Shown: positions 1 to 10,760, numbered from the stretch's first letter. The stretch: DNA of 34,443 nt from Catenaria anguillulae PL171 (GCA_002102555.1 MCFL01000256.1:1-34443); one strand, 5' to 3'. Program-made: numbers and translations. Notes: generated from the letters alone by a model not told the origin.

Positions 1-2
1 CA

Positions 3-976
3 TTGGATGCGGCCAAGTTCAAGTCCTTGTACGACATTTGGCGCGAAAAGGACGCCTTCGTCGCCCGCGATGGCGTTGCGCGCAAGCAGCTTCTCGACGC
101 TCAAGTCGCTGCCCTTGCCAAAGATCTGCCCGTGCATGATGCCCACCGGGCCAAGCAAATTGAACAAGGCAAGCAACTCTTTGCCGAACTTGTTCTTGCG
201 CGAGACGCCGACAAGGACGTCGATCCCGTTGGCCTACTTGGACCCGTGGCCCGCCACGCCCTCAAGACCAAGACCAAGAACTCGGCGGCCAAAGTTGGAA
301 AGTTGATGTCTCAGGCCAGGCGCTCGGCTGTCAATGCCATGGCGGCCAAGCACCAGCAAAAGCGGATCGAGAACCTCGAGCAGGCTGAGAAGGAGGCTGA
401 GGAGGCAAGGAAGGCGGTCGAGGGCGCCAGCAAGGCAGTCGAGAAGGAGGGAGAGGAGGAGGCCGAGGAGGAGGCCGAGGAAGGTGCAGAGCAGGTGAGA
501 GGTCCGGAAGGCAGTGCTGTCAGTGGTCGACGCAAGAAGGTGAGGCCGGCTGCAAAATCTGGGCGCAAGGACGATTTGGCGCATCATCAAGCAGCACTGC
601 AGCAGGGTCAGCTGCCGGCAAAGCAAAGCAGGCCCGGATTCCGCCAACGGCAAAGCAGACCGCCGCAGGGTCTGCCGCCGGCAAAGGAACACAGGCTGCT
701 GCAGCGTCGGCAACCAAGGAGGCTGGGGCCAAGCAGGCCGGCGACATGATGGGTGTGGATCCGCCGTCGGTGGCTAAGCAGCCGAGCCAGGGTCGGACGA
801 CAAGGTCTTCGGCTCGTCGGGCAAGTGTGGGGAGTACGAGTAGTGAGGATGGGCAGCGCAAGACGACAGCAGGGAACAGGGACTCCTCGGGTGAGGATGA
901 CCGTGAGGTGGTGGGCACAGCCTCCAAGAGGCAAAAGGGTGCAGGTGGGGCAGGTTGTTCTGCGTCACGCCAATAG
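3..976 (+). CDS. Charged, coiled-coil protein, 3' part only (unrecognised)
   Basis: The reading frame is already open at the window edge, so the start is missing. The first 120 or so codons look like ordinary helical protein. They are followed by a Glu/Lys/Ala-rich segment (about 360-500) of coiled-coil type, then a basic, Ala/Ser-rich tail. The frame open from position 3 gives way to another frame somewhere in 540-620. In that second frame the text becomes Ala/Lys/Gly/Ser-rich and runs to a stop at 974-976. I found no GT-AG pair that joins the two frames well, so a small intron or a one-base error are both possible. Composition suggests a nuclear or chromatin-associated protein, but this is inference. 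I recognise no domain and assign no function. Confidence 0.5.
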
Positions 977-1091
977 ACGCTTTTGTGGTGATGGGTGTCT
1001 GCAGCATTTTCCTTGTTTGTTCTTCGTCAGCTGGCCATTTCGCTGGTCCATGTTCACTCTTTTTTCCCACATTCAAGGTCTCCTCCTGAGG

Positions 1092-1166
1092 CTCTCTTTT
1101 TTTCTCTCTTTCTCACCCTTCTTCTCCCTCTTTTCCTATTTGCTTTCCTTTCCTTTTTTTTTCACC
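1092..1166 (+). repeat. Polypyrimidine low-complexity tract
   Basis: About 75 nt of nearly pure C/T, with runs of seven and eight T, just downstream of the first gene's stop. It is simple sequence, not a tandem array with a fixed unit. It could lie in the 3' UTR. Confidence 0.7.
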
Positions 1167-2180
1167 GCATTACAAGGCACATGCATATTGATGAGAATGG
1201 TCTCTTGCCGACTTGCCATGGGCTATAACTCGATGCAGCGCCCAACCATTCTTTGAGTCGCGAGACAAACACGACTCCATACGTCGTGATCAATGCCTTT
1301 GAATGGTGGTCTCACATTTATCATGCTCGATAGTCGCCAAACCCAACACATCAACTATCGCCCCAGCTCACACATCCTCAGACTGCCCTCAACTCTACGT
1401 TTACCTGCTCACACCACATGTAAAGGGGGAGAAGCGGAAAAGAATGTATGTCCGACTGCTCATTATCGACCTCCAGTTATGGTTGCTCTCTTGGTTGACT
1501 TCATGCTTGCCTCATGTCGCTTTCACTTACAGTTTTGGATCGATGCGCATTCCACGATTGAGTTGATGGCCTTTCTTGAGAGCGACGACGAGTGAAATGT
1601 CTCTCTCGAGCTGGCAGCATTTGGCGACAGTGCGTGGTCGCGAGTCTGTTTCAACCATTTCCATACATACTTACGTGATTTGTGATTTGGGAGTCCGACC
1701 CCTATGCTTGCACGGCTATGGACCGTGACGCGTGAAGGGGCCAACTTGAAGGCGTGATAAGGGACGCGGATTGCGTGCGCGTCCATGTGCGGACATTTCT
1801 GATCATGAGGAGTCATGACGGCGTGATGATCGGCGGCAGAATCCTTTTCACGCCACGGCCAGCTTGCCTTGAGCTCACCTCGCGTCCGTCCATTATTCCC
1901 ACCTGAGAATGGTCCATGGACAGTAAGCGTTCCGGGGAATACCGCGGGGTAAGTATGCAGGCATGACAAAAAGTGACGATGACAAGGCCGGCCATTGAGG
2001 CAATTGTGTCGATATGAGAATTCGGCCGAGAACACAGACATTGCCACATCCATCTGTCGTCTCATTGTCACTTGTCTCTTCTTCGCTCTCTCTCTCTTTC
2101 GGTATCGGTATCACACAGCAATCAAATTTTGCGGTACACCCATGATGAGAATGACATGCCAGTGACCAGTCCATTTTTGA

Positions 2181-2187
2181 TATAAAG
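2181..2187 (+). promoter_or_regulatory. TATA-like element upstream of aspartokinase
   Basis: TATAAAG lies about 104 nt upstream of the aspartokinase start codon, after a T-run and followed by a C-rich leader. Position and sequence fit a core-promoter TATA box. There is no transcript evidence. Confidence 0.35.
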
Positions 2188-2283
2188 TCACTCGCCACCG
2201 CCGCCGCCGCCAACTACTGCCCGCCCACCCACCCGCCTGTCACCGTTGCCTTCAACTTTCAACCATCCAACAGTTTCCCTTGC

Positions 2284-2319
2284 ATGAAGCATGATTGCCT
2301 CTCGCCCCTCAAGTCTTGA
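2284..2319 (+). promoter_or_regulatory. Short upstream ORF overlapping the aspartokinase start
   Basis: An ATG seven bases before the chosen start codon opens an 11-codon frame ending in TGA at 2317-2319, inside the main coding sequence and in another frame. If the transcript includes it, scanning ribosomes would meet it first. It could damp translation of the amino-acid biosynthetic enzyme, but that is inference. Confidence 0.4.
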
Positions 2320-4115
2320 CCTCAGCGTCTCCAATACCGCCGAAAACGGCCTTGACACCGCCTCCGCCCACTCACTACCATGGGTCGTCATGAAGTTTGG
2401 CGGTACCTCCCTCGGCACAGCCGACCGGCTCGCCTCGGTCGCCTCGATTGTCAAGACCCAACAGCTCAGCTACCGGCCTATCCTCGTATGCTCTGCCATG
2501 TCGTCTGTGAAAAAGGCCTCGGGCACCACCTCGCTCCTCATCAAGGCGGCCGAGTTTGCCCTGCACGCTCGAGACGAGGCGAGCTTTCTGCATGTGATTG
2601 AGACCATCGAGGCCAACCACTTGTCGGCAGTAAGAGCAGCCTTGCCCAACGCAAAGGACCAGGACTTGCTCAAGGAGGTCGAGGCGCAGATTCATGTCGA
2701 GTGTGCCAAACTCGGCCAATTTCTCAAGGCCGTTCGCGTACGTCTCTTTTCTCGTTGCAGTGTGAAAAATGCTGAGGCTGACACATTATCCCATCCCAAC
2801 ACATTATCTACATGTTGCTTAGATTATCGACGAAATCTCTCCCAAATCGCGCGACGCAATCGTCTCGACCGGCGAAAAACTCTCTTGCCTCGTCCTCACC
2901 GCCGTCCTGCAATCCAATGGCATTCCGGCCGTCTTCATCAATGCATCCAACCTTGTCGAGCCCGAGTGGCAGGATGCAGAGCTCAACCAGACCTTCTACG
3001 ACTACGTCACCGCCCGACTGGCCTCGACCCTTGCCGACTTGACCCCGCCCTCTGCAAACGATCCAACACCCGTCCCTGTCGTCACGGGCTTTATGGGCCC
3101 GATTCCGGGATCGCTACTCGCCTCGATTGGCCGCGGCTACACGGACCTGACCGCCGCACTGGTTGCCGTGGGCATGGGCGCCATGGAGCTGCAAATCTGG
3201 AAAGAGGTGGATGGTATCTTCACCGCAGATCCACGCAAAGTACCGTCGGCGCGGCTGCTGCCCGAAATCACGCCTGACGAAGCGGCCGAATTGACCTACT
3301 ATGGGTCTGAAGTGATCCACCCATTCACCATGGACCAAGTGATTCGCGCGGGCGTGCCCATTCGCATCAAAAACACCTTCAACCCGCAAGGCAACGGCAC
3401 GCTGGTGCGCCCTGCGCCTGGCGGCGAGGATTCCGGCGCAGGCAGCGAACACAGTCCCGGCGGGACCCGGTACTTGCGCGACCCAAAACATCCGACCGCA
3501 GTCACCATCAAGGATGCGATTGTCGTGGTCAACATCCGGTCCAACCGCAAATCCAACTCGCACGGGTTCCTCAGCTCCATCTTTGCCATTCTCGACCGGC
3601 ACGGCGTGGTAGTGGATCTCATCACCACGTCTGAGGTCCACGTCTCGATTGCCCTGCCCGTGGACGCGGCCGACGACGATGCTGATGCGCCCGCCACGCC
3701 GGCACCCTCCACCGTGAGCTCGCCGGCTACCAGCAGTGCCGGCCGCTCACGCTCGTCATCCACAGCACCTGCCACCACGTCGATTCCTGGCGAGCCAAAG
3801 TCTCTGGCCAAGGTGCTGGCCGAGTTCCGTAAGCTCGGCAGCGTGTCGGTCATGTCACGTCAAGTCATCTTGTCGGTCGTGGGCAGGCACATGCGCAACA
3901 TGGTGGGCACGTCGGGCAAGATGTTTTCCATCTTGGCCAATGAGGGTGTCAATATCGAGATGATTTCGCAGGGCGCCAGCGAAATCAACATCTCCTGTGT
4001 GATTGCGGCAGAGGCAAGTACCCGGGCGCTCAGAGCGGTGCATGATCGGTTAGTCCGAGGGGTGGTCGTGGCGCATGATAGCAATCGGCCTCAGGATTCT
4101 GGGTATCTGTATTAG
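2291..4115 (+). CDS. HOM3: Aspartate kinase (first step of Thr/Met/Ile synthesis)
   Basis: Phosphorylates L-aspartate with ATP, the entry step to homoserine, threonine and methionine in fungi; cytosolic. There are two exons, 2291-2737 and 2823-4115, joined in phase 0 across an 85-nt intron (GTACGT...TTAG), giving 579 residues. The amino-acid kinase domain starts at KFGGTS (35-40). STGEKLS (164-170), the GRGYTDLTAA nucleotide/substrate loop and VDGIFTADPRKV follow, then ELTYYGSEVIHPFTM. Two ACT-type regulatory segments close the protein: an NIRSNRKS... strand-helix region, and one with VGTSGKMFSILANEGVNIEM. They are separated by about 45 residues of Asp/Ala/Ser/Thr-rich low complexity. The length is a little above the usual roughly 530 residues because of this linker. 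Start choice: the next ATG falls immediately before KFGGTS, which would leave no N-terminal extension. The protein is probably threonine-inhibited, as in the family. Confidence 0.95.
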
Positions 4116-4496
4116 ATCCTCTCTCTAGCGTTGAGGTCTTCAATACATCATCCTTGTGTGCTTTTTGACTCTTTTATCAAACGAGCGAAGGGCATGAAAT
4201 GTTTGCATGGTGTGTGGGGTACTGCGAACGGACAACAGGTACGGAAACCGGCACGATTCGGGTAACAAAAGGACGATCGCGTTGGCGAGGGTGGATAGGA
4301 GGACAGCAACGTGGCTGTTTGAAGGTGAGTTGGGGAGGGACTGTGAGCAAACAACAGAAGTTGGGACCGAAAAGTAAAGAGAAAAATGCACAATCGAAAT
4401 ACACAAAGCTGAGGGAATCACACTCATGTTACTGGCATCCACTCGTAACTGCTGCGGCACTGGCTTGAACCTACTACGCTTTCAATTTCCGGCGAA
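4116..4496. other. Intergenic region between convergent genes
   Basis: About 380 nt between the stop codons of aspartokinase and the minus-strand zinc-finger gene. It should contain both 3' UTRs. The short open frames on both strands show no recognisable protein, and I see no RNA gene. Confidence 0.6.
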
Positions 4497-6584
4497 TTAC
4501 GCTCCACGACGATTATCAGCATCCCTGCTCGCCTGCCTCAACGACCGCCTCGGCGGCATATCCTTCTTGGGCGTCTTGACGGGCATCGGCGGCTGCGAAA
4601 ACTTTGGCACCTGCCCAGGCATTGGCGACGACGCATGATTGCTACTCGCACCACCATGGGCAGCAACATTCGCCGACGACGATGGCAATGGCGGCGAATC
4701 GCTCACCCGGCGTGTCTTGCGCTTCCTCCTTGCGGCAGCAGCCGGCTGCTTGGCAGTCGTTGCCGTAGACAGCGCAGGGGTCGCGCCAATGCTCGAGGAC
4801 GCGGCTTGCACGAGACCTTGGTGCGACGAGAGAATGTGGTACTTGAGCCCGCTTTTGCTGGCGTAGGAGCGCGGGCATGTGGGAACGGGGCAGTGGTGCG
4901 TGATGGGCAGCGGGTCGTTGGCCGCAGGCGTCGAACATCTGGATGTTGATGAGGAAGAGGAAGAGGAAGAGGAAAGCGACGATTTGGTTGGCAGGTGGGA
5001 TGGGAGGACAATGCCGTGGACAGAGGCAAGGTGCGTGCGCAAGCCGCTGGGCGTCTGGAGAGTGTGGTGTGCAAAGCGAGTGAATACGGATGTGAATCGG
5101 CCAATCATAGGGTCCCGTGCATACCTGATATCCACGGACGCATCCTTCAACCGAACACGGGTGGTATCTGACAACGTCCTTGACATTTTGTGCTCCAGTC
5201 TTGCCTTCTTTCGACTCCTTGCCTGCCGACCATTTTGAATCCAGATCGCTCATGTCCGACTCACTCAAGTCCAAGTCGCTGTCAAGCCCAACTCCACCGA
5301 CTCTGGCCAACGCGGCCGCACGTGTTCGCTTGTGCGATCCGTTCGTTGTCGCCGCTGTTCCAGCGCCTGTCCATCCGTGGGTTGATGAATGCGGACACGG
5401 TGTAGGTGGGTCGACTTGCATGGCCATTGGCGCAAGCGGGCTTGCGGGAAAAGTTGGCAGCAGCGTAGTCCGAGATTGCCAGTTGACATCGGGACTGCGC
5501 ACCAGCGACGTGGGCGGCGGACTTTGAAGGCCGGTCGCGTTTGGGAACGCAAATGGGTCTTCTTGCGACGCGTGCGTTGAGCACCATTCCTGAGCGACAG
5601 AGAGCGCTCTGCGAAGAGTTTGCGGAGAGGGAGCGCGGGGCGGACCCGATGCGTTTAAGGTCGCGGCCAACCGGTGAGGAGAAGGCTCGGGTGACCACAC
5701 GCCGGTGAGTGCGGCGGATGATGGAGGAGGTGTGCGGTCGCCGCCATGGCCATGGGCTTTAGTGACAAATGTGCCCGCAGCGGATGAAGACGGAAATACG
5801 GGACTCGTGGGAGACGGCGGAGGTGACGAACGGATAATGTCTTGTTGGGAAAGAGAGAGACCATCAATCCCTGCAAGCTCCGCAGGCGGTGTAAGTGGTG
5901 GAGACGCCGGTCCGGATGCGTTGGACGGTGATTGGTTTGCCATCGATCGGGGCGGGAGAGACAAGAGATGAGTAGGGCGACGGGGTGACGGAGCACGTTC
6001 TTGATGGTCGCATGATTTCCCACTCGCCTTTAGGCTGAACTCTTGGAGTACATCTTCGGTGTCAGTTCTGGTGGGGCTCATGGCGGGCGGGAGGCGGTCC
6101 GGCAACTCGTGCTCGATATCGTCACTGTCTCGGCTTTTATGAGAACAATCGGGCTGGTCCTCTGTATTGGCCGCTGGAAGCAGGCACGGCGAAATGACAA
6201 CCTGCCCGTCCTCGCCGACGTGGCATTCTTCAAAATGGTCCTATGAAGAGAGCGCCACGACGAGTGGTGAGACGGAGAGCCGAGGCAGTTTCTCCCTTCC
6301 CACGTAGAGAATAATTGATCACGCACAAGAAGCTCAAACAAGTCTGCCAACCGCGATCCACAACACTTGTAATCACGACAAAACGCTTGCTCCCGTTCGA
6401 CGATCGAGTCGATTTCCTGGGCAATGGACTGAGTCACCGGCGACGGCCCGTGCATCATGCTCGCCATCAGCGGTTTAGGTCCCACGCAGAATGACAAGGG
6501 CGCACCGCCCGCAGCGTTCGGCAGGCGTGGATCGAGGCCACTTCCAACCACGAGATCACACGTTGGCGGCGGCGGGGTCATCAT
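4497..6584 (-). CDS. SFP1/JAZF1-like C2H2 zinc-finger transcription factor
   Basis: Likely nuclear regulator related to fungal Sfp1 (ribosome biogenesis and growth control). Exons on the minus strand are 6584-6327, 6240-5125 and 5054-4497, with introns of 86 and 70 nt, all in phase 0; about 643 residues. Finger 1 is C69-x4-C74-x13-H88-x4-H93 (FCRDYKCCG then DHFEECHV). Finger 2 is C448-x4-C453-x12-H466-x4-H471. Finger 3 is C513-x4-C518-x12-H531-x4-H536 (CPVPTCPRSYASKSGLKYH). Introns cut through fingers 1 and 2. The FCRD..CCG first finger far from a C-terminal pair is typical of Sfp1-like proteins. Long Pro/Ser-rich linkers and a nine-Ser run, encoded by a GAA/GAG-type repeat at about 4951-4975, separate the fingers. 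The C-terminus is basic. Coding may extend upstream: the frame stays open to a good acceptor at 6764, and a Ser-rich frame at about 7261-7455 ends at a GTAAGC donor of matching phase. The true start is therefore unsettled. Confidence 0.8.
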
Positions 6585-6763
6585 GACGCTGAGGAAATAG
6601 GTCGGATCGATGCGTAAAACGGCTCTGTAATCCTCAGGCTGATTTGATTGCAATGGGCGAGCGCCTAGCCAGGGACAAGGGGGATCGAGCCCAAGAACGG
6701 GGGTGCGGAAAGGAGGAGAGGAGGCGACCTGTATGGGAAACCGAACGGTCTTGCAAGAAAAAT

Positions 6764-8224
6764 CTGCAAGAATAAGCGCCAGTCAGAAACTCTGCATTGA
6801 CATGCTGCAAACAAGCGGTCAAACCATGATGAGGGGCAGGATCGAGCGCAAGAAAAGTAGCGAAAAAGCATCCGTGAAATGATGTAGTTGCAACTTTCCC
6901 CATGCGGAGTGAGAACATTTTTAAGCGAAGAACAAACACTTCACCTTGTTGTTAGTGTGGGAAATGTGTGGGCTATCGGAACAGCCCAAAACAACATGAA
7001 ATGACGCGATTGATCGCTTATGTGGGGTGCAAAATTCAAAGGAAACTTTTGGCCAATATGAATAGGCAGGTAGTCGTACCGTAAAAGGAACTATCGCTGT
7101 CAAGTTGAGCAAATGAGCGGGTTTCGGAAAGCACCGAGGCGAGGCAGTGCGAGTTATGAGGGCAATGGGAAACCGTGTTCTCGGTCAATGGTTGGAATGC
7201 CTCAATTGAGTGAGTCAAAAGATTGATTGATTAGGCTCCAAAAGGCTTGCGCAAAGGGCGCTTACCCACTTCTTGTTGGCCAAGCGTTGAAGGAATTTGT
7301 GTGAAGTTTGCGAATCGAGTCACGCGGGCGACGAGGTGATCGCTGGCAGAAGAAGATTGAGTTACACGACGGCGAGAAGAAGATCCACTTGGTTGGGCGC
7401 TGGAAGGGGATGTGGCGGGCAGAGAGGAGATAGAGGAGCAAGAGCCAGCACGGGATCATTGAAGAGGTGGGCAGAGATTGTGAATGGGGATGGCGGCGAA
7501 TGGGAAGAGAGCAGGTGAAGGCGTGACGATCGCTGAAAACGGTCGGCACGGTTCACAATCGGCCAACGGGCGCTGGAACAACAGTGAATGTGATGAGCAA
7601 AGCAACTTTGTTTCACGGGGAGGGCACAAGTTGAAGCCAAGAGCAGCCAAGAGCTGGGAGGTTGGCTGGGACGCGCGAGACAAGTCCGAGGCGAATCCCA
7701 CAGACAGCTGTGCTTTGGAAGGACGACTGGTGACAAGGCAGGCCCGAGGGACGGAGCCTGCTGCGAGTGCGTGAAGTGGCAATGTGAATATGCTCCTGGA
7801 CGGAGACGCTGTTTGGCAAGTAAATATCAAATCAAGCTTGAGGTCGCATCTGTCTGTCCATGAGTGAAGAAGGACGTACTGTACATTACGCACCGTGCTC
7901 GCCATGAACAAAGTGATCGGCATGGAGGAGCTCACCAGTCCGAGTCGCCACCCGCCGCCATATAATCATCCATTCAAGTCCAGCAAAACGGCCAACAGTC
8001 AACCACGATGCAATGAACCTCTCAATAATCACTTGCCTGATTCACTCGAAGCAATCTCCACTTTGTGCCCGCTATCTTCTGCCCGCTCTGACCACGACCC
8101 CTCGTCTGCCTCCGGTCACTAGTTCCTGAGGGCTCTCTTACCTGAGCTGCCAAGACAACCTAGAGAACAGTTTTTCAGTAGATTGGCCGCTCATTCCACT
8201 CATCCGAGCACATCGGTCTGTATC
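6764..8224. other. Divergent intergenic region, possibly with a 5' exon of the zinc-finger gene
   Basis: About 1.46 kb between the minus-strand SFP1-like gene and the plus-strand TMC-like gene. On the minus strand, about 7455-7261 is an open Ser-rich frame ending in a GTAAGC donor. Its phase fits the acceptor at 6764, so it could be an upstream exon across an intron of roughly 500 nt, long for this window. Otherwise it holds promoters and 5' UTRs of both genes. Plus-strand frames at 7484-7774 and minus-strand frames at 7456-7935 have no recognisable content. Confidence 0.45.
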
Positions 8225-10760
8225 ATGGACCAACCGCCTCGCCCTCCGCCAAAGGATTCAGACGACGATCCATCGTCGTTTGCCACTGCTGGGCCGCCAT
8301 CCGACCGCGGCTACGGCTACCCGCTCTACATGCTGCCTGCAGCAGGAAACAACACTCCGGCACCGACTACAGCTGCAGCACATGGCCCGGTCACCCCCAA
8401 CTCGACCCAAACTACCGTATCAACACCGTCTGCCCCCTTTGTTGAAGTCGAAACAATACCCATTCCCATGCCCACACCTTCGGCCATTCCCCTCATGTCT
8501 CCATCGGTCGGATTCCCAGCCAACAATGGACGAACCGATGCCATTCCTGAGTCGCCATATTATCCTCAACAATTCCCCGCTCACTCGCCGCTCCTCATGC
8601 CTACACCTACTCCGGTATCACCCGCCTTTCCATTAAGCCCTACCAACGCACCACCGTCCCCGAGTGCTCCATACCCACCAACCCCATCGGTCGCTGGACC
8701 ATCGCCCGTTGCCATGCCCGCACCCGTTCCCATGTCTTCAGCAACCTCTCCGCCGCCGTCCCCAATGCAAATGCCAACCCCGACCGTGTCTGCCAATCGA
8801 CCATCCACTGCTCATCTGTCATTTCACCGGCCCTCAATTGCCAGTCAAGGCGCAGCTTCATCAACAAATACACCAAATGAAAACTTGACCTCAGCCGAAG
8901 TCATCCCGATTCAAGTGGTTGGCTCAACGGATCAGCTCAATCCAAATGAACCCCCCAGTCCAACCGCTTTGCAACATGCAAAGTCAAATGACGAACTGTA
9001 CGCCCAACCAAAGCTTTGTTCCTCTAACACGAGCTGTGTGTGCGCCGGCACCGATCATTCACACATTCCCCTGCATGCTTGATAGACGTACACAAGCCGC
9101 CGTAAACGAGCATGCGCGAGTGGATTATCCCATGTCCATGTCGGAACACGAGCTCGGTGCTCGATTCGGGGTCGGTGTGGAGCTCTACTTTGCCTTTATC
9201 CGCTTCACTGTTGTCGCCAATGTCGTGCTGGCTCTGTTGTCCCTGGTCGTTTATTTGCCAAAGCTCACAATCGACCAGCACAAGTGGGACGGATTCGGCA
9301 CTCTGTTTTCCATTTCGTTCACGCGGACCATTACCGACTTCTGGTTCGTGTTGCAATCCCTCCCTCATCTTTTGTGTTTTTTCCCATCATGTGCCTCACC
9401 ACAGTCCACTGCCGCATCATTCGTTTGATAGGAAAACTGCCAACATTCTCCAAATCATTGGATCGTTTATCATCCCCGGCGTGTATTGGCTGCATCAAGG
9501 CCGCATGCTCGCTCAAGCACGCAACGAGGGCCGCATCAAGCGCCATGAAGGCAAGTTTTTTTGTCACGGCCGACAATGTGATTCGCGAAAACGTTGGTGT
9601 CCCATGGCACGAGCTGCTGTGGCGTCGGTCCCTGTCGTTCTTGCTTTACGTCGGGCTCACGGCGTTGGTTTACTTTGGCACTGCCGGCCTGCAAAGCTAT
9701 TCCGTCAACAGTCAGCAGAGTCGGATGGATGAAGATGGACCAGATTTCGTTGCATTGACCGATTGGGGTATCTCAAGTACTTGCACCTGCACTTTTTTGT
9801 TCTCCCGCTTTTTCGAGCAAAACTAACCAATTCTCTCCTCACCACAATTTAGCGTTACTTACGCTCATCAACATGTTGAGCATGTTTATCTGCTACCGAT
9901 TGACGGACTTTGAGCGCTACCGATTCCGCGAGCGCGCATGGCAGATTAGCATTGCCAAGGCATTCCTGTTCCGGGGTGTCACTACCGTACGCCTCGTTTC
10001 CCGACCATGGCAGCTTCCTGCTGAACGCGTTTACTTACCAGTCCGCCATTATGTTCATTTCTCAGGTCGCCTTCTTTCAAGCCATTTACACCTCCGATCC
10101 ATGCGCCGGCGGCGTCAAGTTTTTTACCCTACTCGTACGCTGCTTCTCGCGCGACGTGTTGTCACACATTACCGACATGCACCAAACTGAACCGTTGCAC
10201 GTTTCATGCACATCCAGATTACCGACCTGCTCATCGGCAACATTTTTGAGCAAGCTCTCCCGCGCTTCATTGCCAAAGTCAAATCACCATGGTCCAATAT
10301 CAACGCCCTGGGCGATGAGGAAAACCGACCCGAGTTTGATATTGCCGCTGAATACGTCGAGCTGCTCTACCGGCAGTACCTGATCTACCAAGGATCGGCG
10401 CTTTACCCAGGCCTGGCGCTGCTTGGCGCCGTGAGCAACGTGGCCGAGTATTTCTTGGACAAATAGTGCGTTTCCCATCCGCCGAGTTGTCATCAATTAT
10501 GCTCCTGACTCAACCTCCTCCTTGCATTTTTCTTTATGCGCAGCCGCATGCTTCGCCATAGTCGCCGGCCGACCATTGTCAACCGACCCATTCAGGATCA
10601 ACTGACCATTGTGCTAGTTGTCGTGGCCATTTTCGGGTTGGTCGGGTCGAGTTTCGCGCCCGCCATGGTGCTTTCCCGAACGTCGCAGTTGCCGATTCAG
10701 AGACCAGACGGCGTTGTGTGCTGGGACTTGTACAGTGATCGATTGCGGGGCCCCATTTGA
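8225..10760 (+). CDS. TMC (transmembrane channel-like) family membrane protein
   Basis: TMC proteins are multi-pass membrane proteins. Animal TMC1/2 form the pore of hair-cell mechanotransduction channels. Exons: 8225-8997, 9086-9343, 9432-9767, 9853-9986, 10042-10134, 10218-10465 and 10544-10760, with introns of 55-88 nt, several opening with GTACGC. Residues 1 to about 255 are Pro/Ser/Thr/Ala-rich and probably cytosolic. Then come family features: ELYFAFIRFTVVANVVLAL (first helix), the LINMLSMFICYRLTDFERY region, and DPCAGGVKFFTLL spliced to ITDLLIG (counterpart of the CWETxVGQExxxL block). Next is FDIAAEYVELLYRQYLIYQ (counterpart of the xIAxNVLxLVYxQ block), then helices around 10400-10650. 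At 9556-9562 the frame must drop one base in a run of seven T, giving about 685 residues; I take this as a sequencing indel. The junction at 9987-10041 could also be read as coding in another frame. The C-terminus is uncertain, since a second frame stays open to 10839. Confidence 0.75.

Larger units (their letters stand above)
977..2290. other. Intergenic region, about 1.3 kb
   Basis: This stretch lies between the charged-protein stop and the aspartokinase start. Open frames on both strands (the longest is 182 codons on the minus strand at 1523-2071) have no recognisable motif and no splice logic. It holds a pyrimidine-rich tract (1092-1166), a CT-rich patch at about 2070-2100 and a TATA-like site near 2181. 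It probably contains the 3' UTR of the upstream gene and the aspartokinase promoter. Confidence 0.6.

Noticed and set aside
1523-2071. Open frame of 182 codons on the minus strand in the first intergenic region
   Set aside because: No recognisable motif, domain or splice pattern, and composition unlike neighbouring genes. It lies where the aspartokinase promoter should be.
4951-4975. GAA/GAG repeat as a regulatory microsatellite
   Set aside because: It encodes the polyserine run between fingers 2 and 3 of the SFP1-like protein on the minus strand, so no separate role is needed.
7456-7935. 159-codon minus-strand frame upstream of the SFP1-like gene
   Set aside because: Its frame does not join the zinc-finger gene by any usable splice pair, and it has no recognisable content. 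Only the separate frame at 7261-7455 has a fitting donor.
9987-10041. Reading 9975-10041 as TMC coding sequence in another frame instead of a 55-nt intron
   Set aside because: The alternative protein text looks plausible, but it needs an extra frame break, whereas the GTACGC...CCAG intron joins both sides in phase. I kept the intron and noted the doubt.
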